DNA of 64,000 nucleotides. Origin: Acorus gramineus (Eukaryota; Streptophyta; Magnoliopsida; Acorales; Acoraceae). The stretch is taken from assembly GCA_030737835.1 (NCBI GenBank), contig CM060849.1, positions 28,206,311 through 28,270,310 on the forward strand, given 5' to 3'. A model generated the notes under the pieces. It saw nothing but the letters and a program-made list of their open reading frames with translations. It did not search any database and was not told the DNA's origin. Both the position numbers and the translations under genes were made by a program. Shown one piece after another: positions 34,765 through 47,579 of the stretch (position 1 is the first letter of the stretch; every line of letters begins with the position of its first letter).

Positions 34765-37700
34765 ATTGGTATCACAGCCACGTCGATTCATCGAGATAAT
34801 TCAATATCCCATTTATCTACCCCTTACCCGTATTTAAAAAAAAAAACATCACATACCATCTGTACAACCCCAAAACCCCACAAAAAAAAAAAATACATCC
34901 TAACCGTACAACTACAATCCCCCACAAAAAAAATAATCCATCACCATTACAATCATGAAACCCGATCTATTGACTCAGCATCGCTGCCCGAAGCAAATTC
35001 ATTTTATTTTATTTTATTTTGAGCAATGGACATGATCAAGGGTTATTTCATAGTTAATAAAACCACAACAATCGTAGAGATGACAAGTTATCGGAAACCA
35101 TCAGAAGTGGAATGATGTTGAATGAAAGCAAGGGAAAAGTTTGCATAACAAACCCCTAAAATGCAAAAGAAAATTATTGTCATCCATGTTGTATTTCAGA
35201 TAATAATTTTGGTCACGTACCTGAAGTATGTCCAAATCTTTAAATTGGTTACGTACCTGAAGTACGCTTAAACTCTTTATTAGTCATGTACTTGATATAT
35301 GATTAGATATTTGTCAATTTTATATTTACGTCTTTATTTTTCTATGTTATATGAAATGCAGTTTTACATTTCTAGATTTATTTTATTCTTCTCACATCTT
35401 TTGTAGAATAAAGTATGAAAATTGTAATATTATATCTTAAACATTACAAAATTGTTTGTAAGCTCTAGAAGAGCAAACATCATATGATCATGGATTATAT
35501 AATGATGCTTCAAAAAATTAAAAATTCTATTGCATACCCATTAAAGAACCTGAAGATTCTTTCATCCAATTATGTGTATTATTTTTTTGGATTATCATTT
35601 TAATGAGACAATATTCCCGCCGTTAGGGGGAGGGAAGACGTACCTGAAGTACAATATGTTCCTGAAGAATGACAAGAATTATCGTGGAATACATCCACTC
35701 TGTCTCATCTAGACTCACGTACAGCTCAACGTGAAAATCAAATTCCTAATGCATGGTGGAAGTGTGACAGACTTATAGATTCAAAAGATTCAGCTCTCCA
35801 GAAGTGGAGATCAAATGAAAAATCATGCTCTAATAATACTCTAGAAGAACTTATACATAATGCTTCAGAAGAGATTATGAACAATAGATCCACTTTCTCT
35901 AAAAACTCCAGAAGAGTATAATGTCCCTGAAGAGAAACGAGTCCCAGAAGTGACTACACGAACTCTTGAAGAGGAAAAGGTACCTAATAATATTAAGATC
36001 TCTATATTTTATATGCATATAAGAGAAATGTGGAATTGCAAATAAATGACCATCGATGACATATTTATCATACGAAGTAGCTACCGAAATTTCAAAGGGC
36101 GATGATTGCAATGAGCCACACAACATAAATGAATGTTGACAAAGAAATAATTGGCCAAAATAGAAAGATGCTATTCCAGCAGAATTGAGTTTTCTTGAAA
36201 AATGTGGTGTATTCGAACCTATAATACATACCCCAAAAGATGTTAACCCTGAAGGTTACAAATGGGTGCTTGTAAGAAAGCAAAATGAGAAAATAAAATT
36301 GCTAGATAAAAGACACGTCTTGTGGCACAAGGTTTCCTGTAGAAACCTAGGATTTGACTATGAAGAAACATACTCATCAATCATGGATACAATAACGTTC
36401 CATTACCTAGAAAGTCTCAAGGTTTCTGAAAAACTTGATATGAGACTAATGAACGAAATAACAGTTTATCTATATGGGAATTTATATGAATCCCTGAAGG
36501 ATATAAATTGCCTAAAGCAAAATCAAAGAGTATGTACTCAATAAAGCCAAACGATTATTGTACAGCTTAATGCAGTAGGTACAACCGTCTTAGTGAATAC
36601 TTGATAAAAGCAGGTTATGAAAACAATCTCATTTGCCCATGTGTCTTTATAAATATATCAAGGGATTTGCCATTTTGACAGTTTATGTTGATAACATAAA
36701 TTCAATTGAGACTCCTGAAGAGCTCAACAAAACTGTATAATATCTTATGCATGAATTCAAAGTAAAAGGCCTTGGGAAAACTAAATATTGTCTTGGCCTG
36801 CAGATCGAGCAAAGCCCAAGTCAGATACTTGTCCATCAAATAACATATATTGAAAAAGTCTTGAAGCATTTTAATATGGACAAATATTATCCATTAAGTA
36901 CTCATATGGTGGTCAGGTCACTTGACCCAAAGAAGGACCATTTTTTCATCTGAAAGAGGATATAAAAAAATCTACTTGGTCCTGAAGTACCATATCTTAT
37001 TACAGTTGATGATTTATTATATTTGATACAGTGTATTAAACCTGACGTTGCATTCTTATTTAATTTATGGACTATATTTAAATTTGCGTCAATCTGAATA
37101 CACTGACATGATGTTAAACACATTTTCTGTTATATTCATGGAACAATATATGTTGATTTATTGTACTCAAAGAATTCCACAAGTGGTCTCTTGTTGAAAG
37201 AATATTATGTGCATATTTAAGATATTTTTTAGATCCTCACAAACAGGTTATGTATCTACATGTTGTGGTACAACGATCATTATGTATCTACATCTTGGAG
37301 TTTTATTTTACAGGCTAATCATTATGAAGCTTATAAATGTGAAATCGATGTTCTACAGATTTAGTGGAAAGACAATCACGCCAATTTGTTCACTAAAGCA
37401 TGCCCACGTCAACATTTAAAAAGGTGGTGTACAAAATCAGATGCAACGTATTTGTAACTAATCTTTTTGGCCTTATCGTTATGAGGGGGAGTATTATTAA
37501 ATGACATTTGCGTGCTGTACTCTTTTTCCTTCGCCTGGGTTTTGTCCCATTAGATTTTCCTGGCAAGGTTTTAACGAGGCAGTGTTAAAGCGCATACACC
37601 AATCTAAGATAAAGTATATTGTACTCTTTTTCCTTCGCTTTGGTTTTTTCCCGCTCGGTTTTCCAAGCAAGGTTTTAATGAGGCAATTATCTTAGCGTGG

Positions 37701-38031
37701 TGGTCATCCAAGGGGGAGTGTTGTGAATATAGTAGATAACCACCACTAATCCTAGCCATAACCTCACCCACTCTTCAACTCCATAACCCCTCTCATTTAA
37801 CTCCATAACCCCCACTATTAATCACCCCACTATCTACCCCCTCACCTCTATAGACTTGTAACACCCTATCTTTCGGATTCCTCCATGCACCCTATAAATA
37901 GAGGGGTTTCTCATGTATTCCACAACCAACCAACAAATAGTGAATAAGAATCTCTCTCTACTTCTCTTCTATATGCTTGTGTGCTTTGTTTATGTATACT
38001 TGTGTGTATGTATTCTACTTAGTTTATAACA
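34765..38031 (+). mobile_element. Fossil Ty1/copia relic, family B (unit 2)
   Basis: Copy of 12205-15481 carried by the segmental duplication. It has reverse transcriptase and RNase H fragments, a polypurine tract and a 3' LTR at 37719-38031 (313 bp, same length as unit 1). It is heavily broken and its age predates the unit split. Confidence 0.8.
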
Positions 38032-39100
38032 TTATCAAATTAATTTCTAATGAAATAAGAAAAATGTAACAATCATAAAATATCTTTGAAAATGGTTTGA
38101 TGACTACATTGTTTAACCAGTGATTGATTCACTGCTACAACAATTTTGGGGACTTTGAGAGGCCCAAAGGGGGAGAAATGTAGAGAGAGATGGATTTGAG
38201 GGAGCCAGATAATTTCAGATAAACAGAGAGAGTGAGAGAACCAACTTGAAAGGGGAGTGAGAGAGGTCGAAAGATAGAGAGAGACGTTCGAAAGATGAAA
38301 CGGCCACATTGAAAGATGAAACGGCCAAGGAATTATGGGCTTGGGAGATAATTTTGGAAAGAGAAAAATTCATGGGATCTGGGAATATGAAACAGTTTTT
38401 GTGTGTGTTAAATGTTTAGAAAGATTTAATAGGATTCATATAGAATTTTTCAAGATTTTCAAAATGAGCACTCCTGATATGGATTTATCAAGGTTTAATA
38501 GCTTTCCTGATATGATGGGATTTTCAAGAATTTAGAGATTTGGGACGCTCCTGACCCTAGGCAGTTGTCTTGGTAGCCTCTACCCAGGGCCTACTCTGGC
38601 ATTATGTATATCCGCTAGCTCATGAAATCATAGGAAGTATTTCTTGCTTTCCTCAAGACTTCTTGACACTCCATTCTGCCTGAGTTTGCAGGGATTGGAT
38701 TAGATCCAACACGCATTAAACAATTTAATTAATCTAATCACTTTGAAATATACAATTTAATTAAATTGTAAAAATGAAGGGTTAAAATTTAATTGAATCT
38801 TAATTTTAATTTTGTAATCTAACACAATATTTCAATTACATTTTCTATCTCAAAATGAAAGATATATAAGACGGTCATGAGTACATTAGACAATAAATTT
38901 GTCCAATATCCAATGCCCGCTAGATCTAACCCGAACCAATTTGCATATGGCGCAAGTAATATGCTTGAGCAATTGATTGATGGGCTAAGAAACAGTACTT
39001 GTTGAATGTTCGTTGTACATACACGAACTTTATGACTATATCTACAAGTGCGATAACATATAATAGTCTTATCATTTTAACAATCGATGACTTGTAAGAG
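38032..39100. other. Spacer with a unit 2-specific segment
   Basis: 38032-38541 matches unit 1. Then 38542-38978 (about 440 bp) has no counterpart in unit 1, after which similarity resumes at GATGGGCTAAGAAACAG. The extra segment holds no clear gene, inverted ends or target duplication. Either unit 1 lost it or unit 2 gained it. Confidence 0.6.
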
Positions 39101-39388
39101 TTATGCAACACCACCATGAAGACGATGAGTCGGCACGACAACCAAACTGTTCTTCCGAAACACGGTGAGCCCGTACTCATCCTCCATGTCCAAGTCCTCC
39201 AGCGACACACCATTCGGGAGTTACCATTCGAAACAATGCACAATCTGAGCGATCACCAATCGCATAACCGTCATGCCCATATACACTCCGGGGCACAGCC
39301 CACGCACGGACTCAAATGGGATGACTCTGAAGTCGGTGCCAGAAATGTCAACATTTGAATCCATGAATCTTTCGGGGTTGAACTCTTC
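39101..39388 (-). pseudogene. P450 exon 2 remnant (unit 2)
   Basis: Minus-strand C-terminal P450 sequence: EEFNPERFMDSNVDISGTDF, then FESVRGLCPGVYMG in place of the [10 protein letters not shown] heme loop, IVHCFEW followed by a stop, LPNGVSLEDLDMEDEYGLTV and an end at 39101. It retains PERF and the heme cysteine but has lost the heme-loop arginine and carries an internal stop. It is slightly better preserved than unit 1, which lacks nine bases here. No exon 1 partner exists nearby. Confidence 0.87.
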
Positions 39389-39838
39389 GGCCTAGTTTGG
39401 TATGGGGATAAGGAGTTGGGATAAGGAAAAAAATTGGGTTAAATCACTTATTATCCCATATGGCATTAAAAAAAATGGGATAAAGCATGAACAATTGTCC
39501 ACATTTTGAGATAAAAAATGGGGATAGTTTGTTCTAGATAAAAGGTGGAACAGACTTTGTCCCAATATTTTATCCCTATTTTATAAAATTGGAATAACAT
39601 TTATGACTACCCTTCAAAAAAAAAAAAAAAATTGTGTTCAACCAAACAATATTAATGCTCTATTAATAGGAAGGGTAGATCTGGTATTTTTAAAAAAAAA
39701 TTAAATTATCACATATTTGATCCAAATACAAGATTGAGGATAAGAACACAAAAAATGAGGATAATAAAAAGCATTATCAAATACAAATCTGGATAAAAAT
39801 AGTGATTTTTTTATCCCTATAAATTAGGCTAACTTATC
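39389..39838. repeat. MITE-like element, family M4 (unit 2)
   Basis: Copy of 16940-17392, starting GGCCTAGTTTGGTATGGGG directly at the end of P450 similarity and ending near ATCCCTATAAATTAGGCT. The better-preserved left end here supports the inverted-repeat reading. Confidence 0.45.
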
Positions 39839-39889
39839 CTAAATCACATGATTAATTAAGTATTGATTATTAGAATTTATTATTTTCTT

Positions 39890-41186
39890 TTGTTTTGTTA
39901 TTCATGGTGAATATCAATTACGTAGAGTTCTATCATCTAGTATTCGTCAAGAAATCAACAGATTGTTGAAGCTCATTGATGCAGCACGATCAGGGACATT
40001 TTGATTGGCATTGAGGACCATCAAATGGATGATTATAGATGATTCACAATTTTTTTTATTTTTACTATTTTGGCGGTTTTAGAGATTGTTAGGATTTATT
40101 TTATGGGTTAAAGACATCCAAGTCATGGCAAACATGGGTAATCCCATATAAGTCCTTATCAAAGTTGGGGCAAACTTACAAGTCCTTGAAAACTCACAAA
40201 AACCCATATACGTCCTTGGTTTCAACAAAAATTAATCAAAACTCAACCTACCTTACTTAACTTTAACTTATAAGTAAGAAATGATTAAATTATCCTCAAA
40301 TTTGTAACCATTTCCAATCAATACCTTAATGAAAATGAAGAAACATAAAAAGTCTTATAAGAATAATATGATTTTTGCATGCACTAATTTATTTTTATGA
40401 TTCTTTATGGAGACTATAGTATCTACACAATCACATGGTGATAAAGTATTTTGTTAAATTTGAATGAAAATTTAACCCGATGATGATAATTAGATTTTTG
40501 TGAGTTTTCAAAGACTCATATGTTTGTCCCAACTTTCATATGGACTTATATGGGATTATCCATGTTTCCAGGGATGCAGATGTCTTTAACCCTTATTTTA
40601 TTTGTTTAGTTACTATATTTAGATTTGAATTTCAAATAATTATTTGAATTCGAATTTGAATATTAGTTAGGATAGATATGAAGTTTGTTTGAGATTTATT
40701 AGTGAGGATTAGATATGAATTTCTTTGTGATTTTAAGATTTAGAAAATCTGTTAAAATCTTATTTAACAGATTTAGATAAGCAGTTAAGATCCTAATCTG
40801 TTAAGGATTCTCTGCCCTATAAATAGACTTGTAAATCAAATTATGAATTCAAATTTTGATCAATATAATTTTATTTTCTCTACTGTATTTTTGTGATCCT
40901 AGGAGGATTGTCAAATACATAGATTTCCACCGTTTCTGGTATTCTCAGGATTCAACAAATTCGTTGAAGCCCATCATCCTGGTATTCTTCGCGAATCAAC
41001 AGCGTCGTTGGAGTCTGCAGATCTTGCATCCTTGAAGGTTGATCGGGTCAGCAGAAGAGCGTGATCCTCACGCTGCATCACTCACCGTCCTGGTATTCTT
41101 CCTGAAGAATAAACAACATCGCTGGAGCCTACAGATTTCGCATCTTTGATCGAATCCGCAGAAAAACATATTTATACGCTGCATCA
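39890..41186 (+). mobile_element. Fossil LTR cluster, family C, with nested MITE (unit 2)
   Basis: Same arrangement as 17445-18741: partial LTR, complete TGATGCAGC...GCTGCATCA unit at 39977-41080, and a partial right copy to 41186. The nested Mutator-type MITE is at 40105-40592. Confidence 0.63.
40105..40592. mobile_element. Mutator-type MITE (family M5), unit 2
   Basis: 488 bp, same length as unit 1, with the same TTATTTTAT target duplications at 40096-40104 and 40593-40601. Inherited through the segmental duplication. Confidence 0.9.
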
Positions 41187-41194
41187 CTTAGGGT

Positions 41195-41950
41195 ATGTAC
41201 ATATATAAACATATGCACGTACAATATGACCCTCTCATGAGGATCCTCATATATTTGCATGTGGCTATCACTCTATTGCTTTGTATGTCATCATCCTTAT
41301 CTCTTATTCTTCGGGCTTACATTGATGCTGATTGGGCAGGAGATCCTACTACTTGTCATTCTACTATAGGCTTCGATTTGCATTTTCCTTGGGGATTGTC
41401 ATTTCCTGGTGCAGCAAGAAACAAGCTATAGTTTCTTTTTCCAGCACAAAAGCCGAGTATCGAGCCATGTTTATCATGACCAAAGAGATTATTCATCTCA
41501 AGCGTCTCTTGATCGATCTTAGAGTTGATGTTTCTGGTCCTACTCCTCTTTATTGCGATGATCGGAGTTCTATTCAGATAGCTAGCAATCCAGTTTTTTA
41601 TGAGATGACCAAACATATTGAGATTGACTATCACTTCGTACGTCAACACTTCCTTGCTCAGACACTTACGCTTCCGCATATTTCTTCTATTGAACAGCTT
41701 GCTAACTTCTTTACGAATCTCATTCCCTTTCACAATTTCAATCTCTTGTTCGCAAACTCACACTGTTTGATCCACCTTAACTTTGAGCAGGGGTGTTAAA
41801 TTACATATGTATTATGTTAGTTTATTATTATATTAGTTTGTTAGTGCGTTACATGTACAACACTATTATGTACTTTTATATTAAGGGCTTTATTCCTTCT
41901 AAAATAGAGTTAGGTATCATTATCATTTTCTTATCTTTCTGATTCTAACA
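41195..41950 (+). mobile_element. Fossil Ty1/copia 3' end, family D (unit 2)
   Basis: Copy of 18750-19505, with RNase H fragment and a 157-bp 3' LTR at 41794-41950. Broken, with essentially no private changes visible in the coding part. Confidence 0.8.
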
Positions 41951-42160
41951 AGACCACAATAGTATAAATGTAAGCAAAGTTAATTCGGACTTCACGAATG
42001 ACAATGCGCAGCCATATATAAATTGTATAAATTTCATGGTGCAGAAACTTCATAGTTCTATTATTCTATATATAATTCCTTTATAGGTGAACTCAGTCAC
42101 CAATACTCATGCATGCAGCCATACAATGTCCTTAACTGCAATCAATTGCGCTAAAATTAA

Positions 42161-42210
42161 TTATACAGCCTCATTGTGAAGACGATATTTAGGCACCGCA
42201 ACCAAACTAC
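42161..42210 (-). pseudogene. P450 C-terminal micro-remnant (unit 2)
   Basis: Same LVAVPKYRLHNEAV-stop relic as at 19716, unchanged. It is bounded by unrelated sequence on both sides. Confidence 0.68.
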
Positions 42211-42324
42211 ACCTGACGCCACAATTGCTACGAGGTTCCTTACACAACGAGACACTCGTCGATGTGAGCAGTGTCATGTTTTGAAAGAGTGTTGATATTC
42301 TCAATTCATTGTGTAGCCCTCAAA

Positions 42325-42900
42325 AGTTAAGTCTAACAATTATCCGAAAAAATATTTGTATCTGATCTGAATCCGAATTCAAAAATTTAGAAAATATTCC
42401 GATATCCAAAAAATCTGTATCCGTATTCAAAAAAATTATCCGTATCCGAAAAATTTCGGATCGGATACGGATATGTCTATATCCGATCTGAGAAATATCT
42501 GTATCCGAAAATATTATTATTTATTTAATTATATATTTATATTTTTAGGATTAATATGAGTTCTTATTTTTATTTTTACTCTAAAGCATGTAATGTTTGA
42601 TGTATATACTTACAGTTTTATGTTTTATAATAGTTAATTATTAGATTTTTTACATATTTCAAATATTAAATATATGATTTTTATTTTTGGATATTGGATC
42701 TGTGGATATTTTAATAATTCCATATTCATTTTGAATTTTCAGATATTTCGAATAATTATACGAATCCGAACTTTCGGATCGAATACGGATACTTACTTTC
42801 AATATCCGTCGGATACCGCATACGGATATTTTTTTGGATATTTAGTTCGGATACAAATATGTTCTTATTCGATCTGTATCCGTCCGATTGACAAGCTTAT
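42325..42900. repeat. CGGATA-rich element (family M6), unit 2
   Basis: Copy of 19880-20455, with several C/T differences inside the TATCCG words (for example TATCTG for TATCCG), the pattern expected from decay at methylated cytosines. Confidence 0.5.
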
Positions 42901-43282
42901 CAGAAGTTGTCCCCAAGCTATTTATACAGCGATGATATGAAAATTAAAGTCTATTTTTTTCTTTTAAAAAAAACAATAATACATCTCAATATATATATTT
43001 TATTGAATGATTGTATTTTTCCCTTCCGAATCCTCACCGATGAGAAATTTTTATCAAATGCTACCTATCGACCCCCCCCCCCCCCCCCAACTAGGCATCG
43101 GCCGGGCCAGCCCTTGAAAACTACGCCCACTCGTGGACCTATCTGGCAAACGGACTCAAGCTTCGGGCCACGGGCGGGCTGGGATATATTTTAGTCTTAT
43201 AGGCCCGGCCATGCAAGTCAGACTTTCAAACTTTCGATCAAATGATGACCCTTATCCTTGACCACTTTTCATGAAACCCTAC
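42901..43282. other. Spacer with C-run and GC-rich patch
   Basis: Counterpart of 20456-20837. A C-run near 43073-43088 is much longer than in unit 1, where T interrupts it. No gene. Confidence 0.4.
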
Positions 43283-43714
43283 CCCGTTTGGATATAGAAT
43301 TAAGTTATTATGATGTTTATGACTATTTTAGTATAAAAAAGAATAAAATGATTTTATGTTTGGTTGTGTTTTGAATTATTTTAGTTGAAAAACTTAATAA
43401 TAAAGTTTTTGTAGTTTGGGTAAAATGTGGATAAAGATTTATAAAATGTGAAAAAATAATGATAGTTGATTTGATGTGTGATTTATAAGAGGTGATGACA
43501 GTTGATCTAACAGTGGGCCCACATATTCTTTGGGTGGAATAACTTAGAATAACTTTAATTCCAGGGGTTGGTTGGAATTTATATACCACTTTATACCAAT
43601 TTATTCTGACATACCTATACCATGTTATACCCACTCATTCAAACACATTTTTTTGTTTTATCCCCACTATCCACATGTATTCCCATTTTATTCCCCATCC
43701 AAACAATGGCTAAG
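43283..43714. mobile_element. MITE family M1, unit 2 copy
   Basis: Matches 20838-21268 nearly base for base, with the same GTTTGGAT/ATCCAAAC ends and the M2 element attached at its right side. Confidence 0.65.
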
Positions 43715-43939
43715 GGTGCGTTTGGTTGCGCGATTGCAAAACTGATTCTGCAGGAATATGGGTTTTAAAACTGATTCTGCAGGAAGCGCACTTTCTCAGC
43801 TTTTTGAAATCGTAGTTTTTGGGCACTATTTGCCTGAAATGTGTGTAGGAAGCTGTTAGAGTAAAATGTTTAGTTACACGATTGCAAACGCAGTTTCCTG
43901 CAATCGCAAACGCTGCGTAATCGCGCAACCAAACGCATC
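43715..43939. mobile_element. MITE family M2, second locus in unit 2
   Basis: Copy of 21269-21493, ends GGTGCGTTTGG and CCAAACGCATC. Lies downstream of the P450-2 stop codon. Confidence 0.8.
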
Positions 43940-44396
43940 GTAAGTCACATAAATATAAGATTTAGTATATTTGCAAGTAATTGGATTCATTATTAACCGT
44001 CTATCTCGAAAATTTTCATATTTTTCAGATAAATTTTTCACTTAAATAAATGTATTCTTTTAATCAACAATGAATGGTGAATTTTATTAGTTTTTCTACG
44101 TGCTAATTAAGAAACTGACATATTCTCTATTTAATGTATTTTTAAAATAAGTGTCCCTTATCATTGAGGATTGATAGCACTGATGGGATCCATATCCCAT
44201 CTCCGATCCGAATATATACATGTAGACAACAAGTCTTCCCTTCACCTATAATAGGTATTTCACTTTGTGCCAATTTAAAAAACAGCCACCGGAGAGACAT
44301 GTGAACAAAATTCACCAACAAGTCTAACATACAATAGCTTAAATTAACCAGCGACACAAACATACAGTAGCCTTGATGTGATAATTAGAATTAAAC
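43940..44396. other. 3' flank of P450-2
   Basis: AT-rich region nearly identical to 21494-21950; no gene. Confidence 0.4.
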
Positions 44397-46199
44397 TTAT
44401 ACAGCATCACCGAGAAGTCGATAAGTAGGCACCGCAACCAAACTGTTCTTCCGAGGCACGGTGAGCCCGAACTCCTCCTCCATGTCCAAGTCCTCCGGCG
44501 ACATGCCGTTCGGGAGCTCCCAATCGAAACAGTGCACTAGCTGAGCCATCACAAACTGCACAACCGCCGCACCCAGATGCATCCCCGGGCACCGACTACG
44601 CCCAGACCCAAACGGTATGATCTTGAAGTCGGTGCCGCCGATGTCCACATTCAAATCCGTGAACCTCTCCGGGATGAACTCTTCAGGGTCTGTCCAGGAC
44701 TCCGGGTCCCTCCCGATGGCCCACGCATTCACGATGACACGCGTGTTCTTCAGTATGTCGTAGCCCATGATCACACTGTCCTTCATTGCCAGGTGAGGCG
44801 CCAGAAGCGGCGCGGGCGGGTGGAGCCTGAAACCTTCTTTGATCACCATGTCTAGGTAACCCAGTTTCGAGAGGTCTGAGTTGTCAACCCACCTACATAT
44901 GAAATTCTTTAAACGGCAACCGCTCACAACTCAAAAAAAAAATATATATATAAATAAAAATAAAACAACTATTGTGAATATGGTGTTGTGAATATGGTGG
45001 ATAACCACCACTTCTCTCCCATAACCTCCCCCACTCTTCAACTCCATAACCCCCTCATTCAACTCCATAACCTTCTCCACTCTTCTATTTCATAACAGTC
45101 CCATTATTGTCCCACTATCTCCCCCTCACCTCTATAGACTTGTAACTCTCCACCTTTGGGATTCCTCTATGCACCCTATAAATAGAGGGGTTTCTCTTGT
45201 ATTCTATCAACCAACAAATAGTTGAACAAGAAATCTCTTTCTACTTCTCTTCTCTATATACTTGTGTGCTTTGTTTATATACTCTTATATATCATATTTT
45301 ATTTAATTTATAACACGTTATCAGCATGAATAAGCTTTTGATTTTCAAGCCCACACAAAATCAGAGAGAATGATTCGACTCAATGGTTTGTATTTTTTTG
45401 GTGATGTGTGCAGGGACTGGTTCAACATAAAAAGTATTATATATGTGTCTTATATGGTATATGTTGATTTCTTTGTCAAACCATGAGCTTTTACAGGTGT
45501 CACTCATGCATGCTTTCATTTTGATCTTATCTCATCACTATTTCTCTCTTTGTTCTCTTATCTGATGAGTATGATGTAATCATTTTATTGTATTTGTATA
45601 TATTTGATATTTACACCATCATAGTCATTGTGAATATCCCATTATACAAGTCTATTGATTAATAAATAAATTGATGCAGATCAAGAACATCAGTTACATG
45701 TTTTTTTTATTGATGTCAAAATTATTTATCCTCTGAATACATATATTAGATTTAATTTAAAGACTTCATCTTGAAGATATTATTCAAATATGTTGTTGCA
45801 AACTTTTAACCAAGTCGGTTAGCAACACAAGTATAATGCAAGATGCACCGATTATTTAATTTATATATGCATTTGTTTTATATTATTGTTTATATATAGT
45901 TTATCTGTTGTGGAATAATATTTTCCACAATGATAAATCTGTTCTTTGTATATATATTATATATTATTATTAAAAGTATTGATCACACCAAAACAATATT
46001 TATATGGTGACTTTTGTACACATTTCTTTCTTATTTCTTCTAACCCTATTTGAAGCTCTATTTGTTGTTTACAAGGAGTTGAGGTAAATCTATGTATAAA
46101 TAACACTAAATTTATATGCTGTAACAAGTTTATTTTTACATCTTAAATTCAAGGTTTATTTACTTATCAGTGATTTATTTTGATATTACAAAGTCTTGT

Positions 46200-46560
46200 G
46201 TCCCTGTAGGATCAGACAAAAAATGTTATTACATGGATCCTGAAGAATCATGTAAAAGATATGATTAAAAATGCCCCTGAAGGACTATGATTATATTGTA
46301 TCCATGAAGGATCATACAAATTTTATTTTATTTTATCCTTGAAGGACTGTACAAAATTATGATTATATGAATCTTTGAAGGATCATGTAAAATTTTATTT
46401 TGTTCTATCCTTGAAGGATTATACAAAAATCATGATTGCTCGTGTCCCTGTATGACCAAACAAAAGTTATATGATATATTTTTTGGGTCCTTGAAGGACC
46501 AAATAATAATAAAAAAAGATCCATGTATCCCAGTAGGAACATGTAAATTATGATTAGATT
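46200..46560 (+). repeat. Diverged tandem array of CCTTGAAGGA-type units inside the copia element
   Basis: A near-palindromic word (TCCTTGAAGGA and variants such as TCCTGAAGAATCA, CCCTGAAGGAC, TCCATGAAGGATCA) recurs about every 40-65 bp at least eight times, followed mostly by an ACAAA-type or TGTAAA-type word. It sits between the 5' LTR and the coding remnants. It has no coding role that can be seen. Confidence 0.6.
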
Positions 46561-47579
46561 TCACCATCATCATCATAATGAAGAGGATTTAAAGATTAAT
46601 ACCTCATTGACAAAGGTCCACCGGCCATTATACCTCAAATATGCTCCAGTTGTAGCAATATTGAGAGCATTAATTTTATATATTCTCGTTGCCGAACAAC
46701 GATTTTTTTAAAATATCATGTAACTCAACTCAATGGCATAGCATCATTACCCGAAGTAAATGCATTTTATTTTATGTTCGCCATGGAAGTTGTGGTCATA
46801 AATGATGAGATCATGATTTATATAGTTGAGAAAGCACAACAATCATAAAGTTTGTAAAATATCTCAAATCACTAGAAGTGATTTGCTATTAAACTAAAGC
46901 AAGGCAAAAGTTGCATAACAAACCCCTAAAATACAAATGAAAATTATTGTCATCTATTTGGTATTTCATAACATAATTTTGGTCACGTACCTGAAGTACG
47001 TCCAAATCTTTAAATTGGTTGCATACCTGAAGTACGCTTAAACTCTTTATTGGTCATGTACTTGATATATGATTAGATATTTGTCAATTTTATATTTACG
47101 TCTTTATTTTATTTTATTTTTTATTATATGAAATGCACTTTCATATTTATCTTATTTTTTGAGTTTAACATTAATTAATGCAAATGATAATATTATTTTT
47201 GGTATTATAAACTTGGTCGAAGGCTCCAGAAGGGCAGATATCATGTTATCAAGAGATACAAAATTTTGTATCAACAATGCATTGTATTCATGTAGATCCA
47301 GAAGAAGTCTACTGAAGATACCTATATCAACATATGCCATTTTAAAATTATGGAGTATCTATGCATTAATAATGTCTCATGCCAGAAGCATACATTAGAA
47401 AAGCTTTATGCTCTCTCCTAAGGGTTATTATAAATATCCATATTTACTCATATAAACTAGAAGTTTTATGATCTTTATGATTTGACATGACCGTCTCGGA
47501 TATCCATGGTACACGATGATGCGTTGAACTATTCATTTGGGCATATACTAAAGAACTAGAAGATTCTTTTGCTCGATGA

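Noticed and set aside
46200-46560. CCTTGAAGGA array as a CRISPR-like locus
   Set aside because: This is a plant retroelement interior; repeats are diverged and spacers are not unique sequences of constant length.
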